64,000 bases of DNA from contig NZ_JOFS01000012.1 in assembly GCF_000719285.1 (NCBI RefSeq), forward strand, positions 113,338 to 177,337. The letters run 5' to 3'. The stretch is from Streptomyces bicolor. GTDB taxonomy: Bacteria; Actinomycetota; Actinomycetes; Streptomycetales; Streptomycetaceae. Positions 60,172 through 64,000 of the stretch are shown here, piece by piece. The first letter of the stretch is position 1; the number at the start of each line of letters is the position of its first letter. The notes beneath the pieces are model-generated. The model saw only the letters and a list, made by a program, of their open reading frames with translations, did no database searches and was not told the DNA's origin. Made by a program: the position numbers and the translations under genes.

Positions 60172-60792
60172 CTACTTGATCATGTAGATCGTGGCGAAGA
60201 GGCCGATCCAGACGACATCGACGAAGTGCCAGTAGTAGGACACGACGATCGCGGCGGTCGCCTGCTCGTGCGTGAACCTCTTCGCCGCGTAGGTGCGGCC
60301 GAGGACCAGCAGGAAGGCGATGAGACCGCCCGTCACGTGCAGGCCGTGGAAGCCGGTGGTCAGGTAGAAGACCGAGCCGTACGGGTCGGACGAGAGCGAG
60401 AGGCCCTCGTGCTTGACCAGCTCGGTGTACTCGTACACCTGACCGCCGATGAAGATCGCACCCATGATGAAGGTGACGATGAACCAGCCCCGGAGCTTCT
60501 TGACGTCACCGCGCTCGGCGGCGAAGACGCCGAGCTGGCAGGTGAGGGAAGAGAGCACCAGGATCGTGGTGTTCGTCGCCGAGAACGGGAAGTTCAGGGC
60601 CGCGGCCTTCTCGTGCCAGAAATCGGGCCCCGTCACCGATCGCAGGGTGAAGTACATCGCGAAGAGGGCCGCGAAGAACATCAGCTCGGAACTCAACCAG
60701 ATGATGGTTCCGACGCTGGTGAGGTTCGGTCGGTTGACCGACGGGTGCGCGTGACCCTTGTCTACTGTCGTTGCTGTCGCCACGACCGACAT
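60172..60792 (-). CDS. ctaE: Cytochrome c oxidase subunit III
   Basis: 206 residues, five membrane helices with the actinobacterial CtaE pattern ([68 protein letters not shown]). The ATG at 60792 lies within a 21-bp palindrome. An in-frame GTG at 60783 follows CATAAT by 7 nt and may be the true leaderless start. It heads the ctaE-qcrC-qcrA-qcrB operon. Confidence 0.97.
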   Translation of the reverse strand: MSVVATATTVDKGHAHPSVNRPNLTSVGTIIWLSSELMFFAALFAMYFTLRSVTGPDFWHEKAAALNFPFSATNTTILVLSSLTCQLGVFAAERGDVKKLRGWFIVTFIMGAIFIGGQVYEYTELVKHEGLSLSSDPYGSVFYLTTGFHGLHVTGGLIAFLLVLGRTYAAKRFTHEQATAAIVVSYYWHFVDVVWIGLFATIYMIK

Positions 60793-60803
60793 TATGTCGG
60801 TCG
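60783..60803 (-). promoter_or_regulatory. Perfect 21-bp palindrome over the ctaE promoter/start
   Basis: Arms CGACCGACAT and ATGTCGGTCG flank one central base. On the minus strand the centre overlaps CATAAT, a near-consensus -10, and the arms cover both candidate start codons. It should be an operator for the ctaE-qcrCAB operon, or a 5' stem-loop. Confidence 0.75.
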
Positions 60804-60937
60804 CTTATCCCGCCCTCACTCCGGGGGGTGCCGTTCGGAGTGTCTTGGGTGTTCATACCGGTGTTGACGTGGTGTTCAAGGGAGTAGCATCCGGCCCAAC
60901 GGGCCTGTCCTTACGACGCTGACGTCACGGAGGAACA

Positions 60938-61339
60938 ATGCAGCCGACCGCCACGGTGCTGGTCTACAGCGACGACTCCAACACCCGCGAGCAGGTGAGG
61001 CTGGCTACCGGACGCCGGCCCGCGCCGGACGTTCCTGTGGTGCGGTTCGTGGAGTGTGCGACTCCGGCCGCCGTCATCAAGGAGCTGGACAAGGGCGGGA
61101 TCGACGTCTGTGTCCTGGACGGCGAGGCGGTGCCCATGGGGGGCATGGGGGTGTGCCGGCAGATCAAGGACGAGGTGTTCAACTGCCCGCCGGTGCTGCT
61201 CCTTATCGGGCGGCCGCAGGATGCGTGGCTGGCCACGTGGAGTCGGGCTGAGGCGGCGGTGACGTTGCCTGTGGAGCCGGTGGAGTTCGCCGGGGCGCTG
61301 GCTTCTCTCTTGCGGACGAAGCGGCTTCAGAGCGCCTAG
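60938..61339 (+). CDS. Atypical receiver-domain protein
   Basis: 133 residues, a single CheY-like fold with no output domain. The phosphoacceptor-like Asp is in IDVCVLDGEAVPMGGMG. The acidic pair is SDDSN, but the conserved Thr/Ser is Gly (LLLIGRPQD) and the Lys is missing (VTLPVEPVEF). Phospho-signalling may therefore be lost. GGAGGAA precedes the ATG. It is divergent from ctaE and is conserved next to the cytochrome oxidase genes in Streptomyces as far as I recall. Confidence 0.85.
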   Translation: MQPTATVLVYSDDSNTREQVRLATGRRPAPDVPVVRFVECATPAAVIKELDKGGIDVCVLDGEAVPMGGMGVCRQIKDEVFNCPPVLLLIGRPQDAWLATWSRAEAAVTLPVEPVEFAGALASLLRTKRLQSA

Positions 61340-61364
61340 GAGCTCGATTCAGCTTGTGGTCCGG

Positions 61365-61410
61365 CGGCTGCGGGTCGTGGGGGGCTGGTCGCGCAGTTCC
61401 CCGCGCCCCT
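61365..61410. repeat. Streptomyces interspersed intergenic repeat, copy C
   Basis: CGGCTGCGGGTCGTGG followed by TGGTCGCGCAGTTCCCCGCG and CCCCT, almost the same core as copy A (30466-30490) and the same opening as copy B (38771). It lies between the convergent receiver and L,D-transpeptidase genes. Confidence 0.75.
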
Positions 61411-61433
61411 TGGTTGGCTGTCGGCCTGTTGGC

Positions 61434-62699
61434 CTAGATGCTCTGTGGCCTCAACCTCGCCCGTTCCGACGGGCTCGGGCCCTCAGGTGTGCCGGCCACC
61501 AACGCGCTGCCGTTGCGCCAGTTCTGCCACGGCAGGTTCCAGTCGCCGAAGCCGTTGCCGAAGGGTTCCATCGTGTTGCCGTACGAGTTGATGACCTTGA
61601 CGATGTCGCCCTCGCGGATGTTGTCGAAGAACCACTGGGCGTTGGCGGTGCTCATGCCGGTGCAGCCGTGGCTGACGTTGGCGTAGCCCTGGGAGCCGAC
61701 CGACCAGGGGGCCGCGTGGACGTACTCACCGCTCCAGGTCACGCGGGTGGCGTAGTAGACGGGTAGGTCGTAGGACTCCGCGGAGCCTTCCGCTATGCCG
61801 ATGCTCGTGCCGCGCATGCGTACGAAGTACTCCTTGGCCAGTACGACCTTGACGCCGTTGCGGGTCTCGAAGCCGGGCTTGCCCGTAGTGACGGGCATCG
61901 ACCTGACCGCTTCGCCGTTCCGGTAGAGCGTCAGCTGGTGGGAGGCGGCGTCCGTGACGGCTATGACCTGGTCGCCGATGGTTATTCGCAGGGGCTTGAC
62001 CTTGCCGCCCCATATTCGGTCGCCGATCTTGACGCCTTCGAGACTGCTGCGGGCCTGGATCGTGGCGCCGGTGGGCCAGTACTCCTTGGGGCGGTAGTGG
62101 AGTTCCTTGTCGTTCACCCAGTGCCAGGTGCCGTCCACGGCGGGCGTGGAGTCGACCTTCAGGGCCCGTTCGACTATGGCGCGCTGATTCCTGTCCTTGA
62201 GGGGCTGGTTCAGCGTGGCGGTGATGGGCTGGCCCACGCCGTACTTGCCCGCCTTCGGGCCGAACTCCACCGTCAGGTGCTTCTCGGTGGTCGGCATGCT
62301 GGTGTCGAAGGTGAGGACCTTGCGGCCGGGGGCGCCGTCCTCGTCCTCGGTGCTCACCCGCACCGTGTAGCGGGCGTTGGCGGCGAGCGGGGAGGTGCTG
62401 TGCCAGCGGGTGCCGTCGGCGGAGAGTTCGCCCGCGACGTAGCGTCCTGCGGCGTCCCTGGCGGTGACGTCGGTTATTCGCCCGTCGGAGTCCTCCGCGG
62501 TTATCTCCAGGGGCTTGTCGGGGTCGGCCTTCTTGCCGTCGCCCGAGGGGCCGTTGAAGGCGATCTGGTCGGCCGCGTCGTAGGGCTCGGCGGCCAGCGG
62601 GTTGCCGTCGCTGCCGCAGGCGGCGGCGTTCGCGCCGAGTGCGGCCAGCAGGAGCGTGCAGCCTATGACGGTCTTCGTGCGCGGGGGTCTGTTGCTCAT
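61434..62699 (-). CDS. L,D-transpeptidase (YkuD) with Ig-like domains
   Basis: 421 residues. A signal with a possible lipobox (ANAAACGS) is followed by two Ig-like modules (about 60-250) and a YkuD domain with catalytic Cys in VSHGCTGMS and preceding His. Same architecture as mycobacterial LdtB. It makes 3-3 cross-links in peptidoglycan. ATG at 62699 follows TAGCGT by 6 nt (leaderless). Confidence 0.95.
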   Translation of the reverse strand: MSNRPPRTKTVIGCTLLLAALGANAAACGSDGNPLAAEPYDAADQIAFNGPSGDGKKADPDKPLEITAEDSDGRITDVTARDAAGRYVAGELSADGTRWHSTSPLAANARYTVRVSTEDEDGAPGRKVLTFDTSMPTTEKHLTVEFGPKAGKYGVGQPITATLNQPLKDRNQRAIVERALKVDSTPAVDGTWHWVNDKELHYRPKEYWPTGATIQARSSLEGVKIGDRIWGGKVKPLRITIGDQVIAVTDAASHQLTLYRNGEAVRSMPVTTGKPGFETRNGVKVVLAKEYFVRMRGTSIGIAEGSAESYDLPVYYATRVTWSGEYVHAAPWSVGSQGYANVSHGCTGMSTANAQWFFDNIREGDIVKVINSYGNTMEPFGNGFGDWNLPWQNWRNGSALVAGTPEGPSPSERARLRPQSI

Positions 62700-62776
62700 G
62701 GCTTCACGCTAGGAAGCGGCGTCAACGGCGGCGCGCCAGGTGACGCGTACGGGTGATCCTGATTACGGCAAAAGCA

Positions 62777-62812
62777 GGAGCCCGGACCCTCCTGACGGAG
62801 TATCCGGGCTCC
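62777..62812 (-). terminator. Terminator of the cta operon
   Basis: GGAGCCCGGA and TCCGGGCTCC are perfect 10-bp arms with a 16-nt loop, 19 nt beyond the ctaF stop. Confidence 0.85.
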
Positions 62813-62830
62813 CTGTGAGCTCAGCTCGTG

Positions 62831-63229
62831 TTACTGGGTGCGGTTCTCACCGCGGTAGTACTCGAAGACCCAGCCCCAGATGCCGACCAGGATCAGCGGC
62901 GCCGAGAAGTACATCAGCCACCAGCCGATCGCGATCGACAGGAAGGCGAGGGCGCCGCCGATCGCGAGGGAGAGCGGCTGCCAGCTGTGCGGGCTGAAGA
63001 ACCCGACCTCGCCGGCGTCGTCCGCGACGTCCGCTTCCTTGTTGTCCTGTGCGCCGACGTCGACCCGCCTGGCCGTGAAGCCGAGGTAGAAGCCGATCAT
63101 GATGCACAGACCGAAGGCCAGGAAGAGGGCCGTGGTACCGGCCGGCTCCTTCGACCAGACGCCATAGACGACAGCCATGGCGAGGACGAAGACGCTCAGC
63201 CAGGTGAACATCGTGCCTTGGGTCTTCAC
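62831..63229 (-). CDS. ctaF: Cytochrome c oxidase subunit IV (actinobacterial)
   Basis: 132 residues with four membrane segments ([74 protein letters not shown]). GTG overlaps the ctaD stop (GTGA). It is an accessory subunit of the aa3 oxidase found only in Actinobacteria. Confidence 0.95.
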   Translation of the reverse strand: MKTQGTMFTWLSVFVLAMAVVYGVWSKEPAGTTALFLAFGLCIMIGFYLGFTARRVDVGAQDNKEADVADDAGEVGFFSPHSWQPLSLAIGGALAFLSIAIGWWLMYFSAPLILVGIWGWVFEYYRGENRTQ

Positions 63230-64000
63230 TTGCCGGCCTCCTTGCCACCAGCCAGAGCCTTGTCACCGTGAGGGGCGTTCTCGAGCTCGTCGAGCGCGGC
63301 GATCTCAGGGTGGTGCAGGTCGAACGCCGGAGATTCGGAACGGATCCGCGGCAGGGTGAGGAAGTTGTGCCGCGGCGGCGGGCAGGACGTGGCCCACTCC
63401 AGCGAGCGGCCGTAGCCCCACGGGTCGTCGACACCGACCGGCTTGCCGTACTTGGCCGTCTTCCACACGTTGTAGAAGAACGGCAGCAGCGACGCGCCGA
63501 GCACGAACGAGCTGATCGTCGAGATCGTGTTCAGGGCGGTGAAGCCGTCCGCCGCCAGATAGTCGGCGTAACGACGCGGCATGCCCTCCGCACCCAGCCA
63601 GTGCTGGACCAGGAACGTGCCGTGGAAGCCGATGAACAGCGTCCAGAACGTCATCTTGCCCAGGCGCTCGTCGAGCATCTTGCCCGTCCACTTCGGCCAC
63701 CAGAAGTGGAAGCCGGAGAACATCGCGAACACGACGGTGCCGAAGACGACGTAGTGGAAGTGGGCCACCACGAAGTACGAGTCGGAGACGTGGAAGTCCA
63801 TCGGCGGCGAGGCCAGGATGACACCGGTCAGACCACCGAAGGTGAAGGTGATCAGGAAGCCGGTCGCCCACAGCATCGGCGTCTCGAAGGACAACGAGCC
63901 CTTCCACATGGTGCCGATCCAGTTGAAGAACTTCACGCCGGTGGGTACGGCGATGAGGAACGTCATGAAGGCGAAGAACGGGAGGAGTACGCCGCCTGTG
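63226..64000 (-). CDS. ctaD: Cytochrome c oxidase subunit I, C-terminal part (runs off the window)
   Basis: The last 257 codons of Cta[54 protein letters not shown] with the histidines that ligate the low- and high-spin hemes, and a hydrophilic tail ending GGKEAGK. The start and the Cu(B) His lie beyond 64000. Coupled to ctaF. Confidence 0.97.
   Translation of the reverse strand, partial: TGGVLLPFFAFMTFLIAVPTGVKFFNWIGTMWKGSLSFETPMLWATGFLITFTFGGLTGVILASPPMDFHVSDSYFVVAHFHYVVFGTVVFAMFSGFHFWWPKWTGKMLDERLGKMTFWTLFIGFHGTFLVQHWLGAEGMPRRYADYLAADGFTALNTISTISSFVLGASLLPFFYNVWKTAKYGKPVGVDDPWGYGRSLEWATSCPPPRHNFLTLPRIRSESPAFDLHHPEIAALDELENAPHGDKALAGGKEAGK

Overview
The window looks like core chromosome of a Streptomyces species. 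It is very GC-rich with strong third-position G/C bias, many GTG and some TTG starts, frequent leaderless-type promoters (a -10 hexamer 6-8 nt before the start codon), and gene families typical of Streptomyces: SAV_6107 HEPN, MacRS, Bfr/Bfd, PASTA kinase and the actinobacterial bcc-aa3 oxidase. I saw no rRNA, tRNA, CRISPR array, insertion sequence or prophage.

Layout. 1-5.2 kb: end of a methyltransferase, a HEPN-family protein, and a self-contained operon (degenerate ATP-binding protein, YhgE/Pip membrane protein, TetR) with a clear operator at its promoter. 5.2-8.7 kb: DUF4126 membrane protein, phytoene-desaturase-like flavoprotein, and a membrane protein with a long Gln/Tyr-rich tail. 8.8-15.3 kb: metF, thiE, a small DNA-binding protein (Rv2175c family), an FAD reductase, then a TPP riboswitch driving thiO-thiS-thiG. 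15.4-21 kb: PASTA Ser/Thr kinase (PknL-like), endonuclease IV, a DUF4396 gene with a CsoR-type copper operator, a sulfite-oxidase-like molybdoenzyme, bacterioferritin and its ferredoxin (iron box). 20.6-25.2 kb: class II DAHP synthase, a trp leader peptide/attenuator, fused trpEG, and a phosphofructokinase. 25.3-33.4 kb: macRS, PlsC acyltransferase, esterase, an endo/exonuclease/phosphatase-family protein, glucokinase with its DUF5304 partner, and an ArsA-like ATPase. 33.5-45.3 kb: lipid and envelope genes (SRPBCC protein, phosphoesterase, acyl-CoA ligase, cholesterol oxidase, GT4 and GT87 glycosyltransferases, zincin lipoprotein, two NlpC/P60 hydrolases). 45.5-55 kb: NYN protein, rhomboid, stand-alone AsnC domain, a two-component system flanked by matching repeat motifs, an SLC13-type permease, glycerate kinase and a class V aminotransferase. 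55.4-64 kb: trpD, qcrB-qcrA-qcrC-ctaE, an atypical receiver, an L,D-transpeptidase, and ctaF-ctaD running off the end.

The order metF / Rv2175c / PASTA kinase / DAHP synthase / PlsC / ArsA-like / SRPBCC / acyl-CoA ligase / GT4 / NlpC / trpD / qcr-cta resembles, from memory, the Mycobacterium tuberculosis block around Rv2172c-Rv2200c. Much of the window is therefore probably an ancient actinobacterial envelope-plus-respiration neighbourhood with Streptomyces-specific insertions such as the thi operon, cholesterol oxidase and trpEG.

The features most worth following up are regulatory: a perfect 21-bp palindrome over the start of ctaE, 11-bp-period repeats on both sides of an OmpR-type two-component system, a copper-type operator before a His-rich DUF4396 protein, and an apparent deletion scar joining the 3' ends of two lost divergent genes near 41.48 kb.
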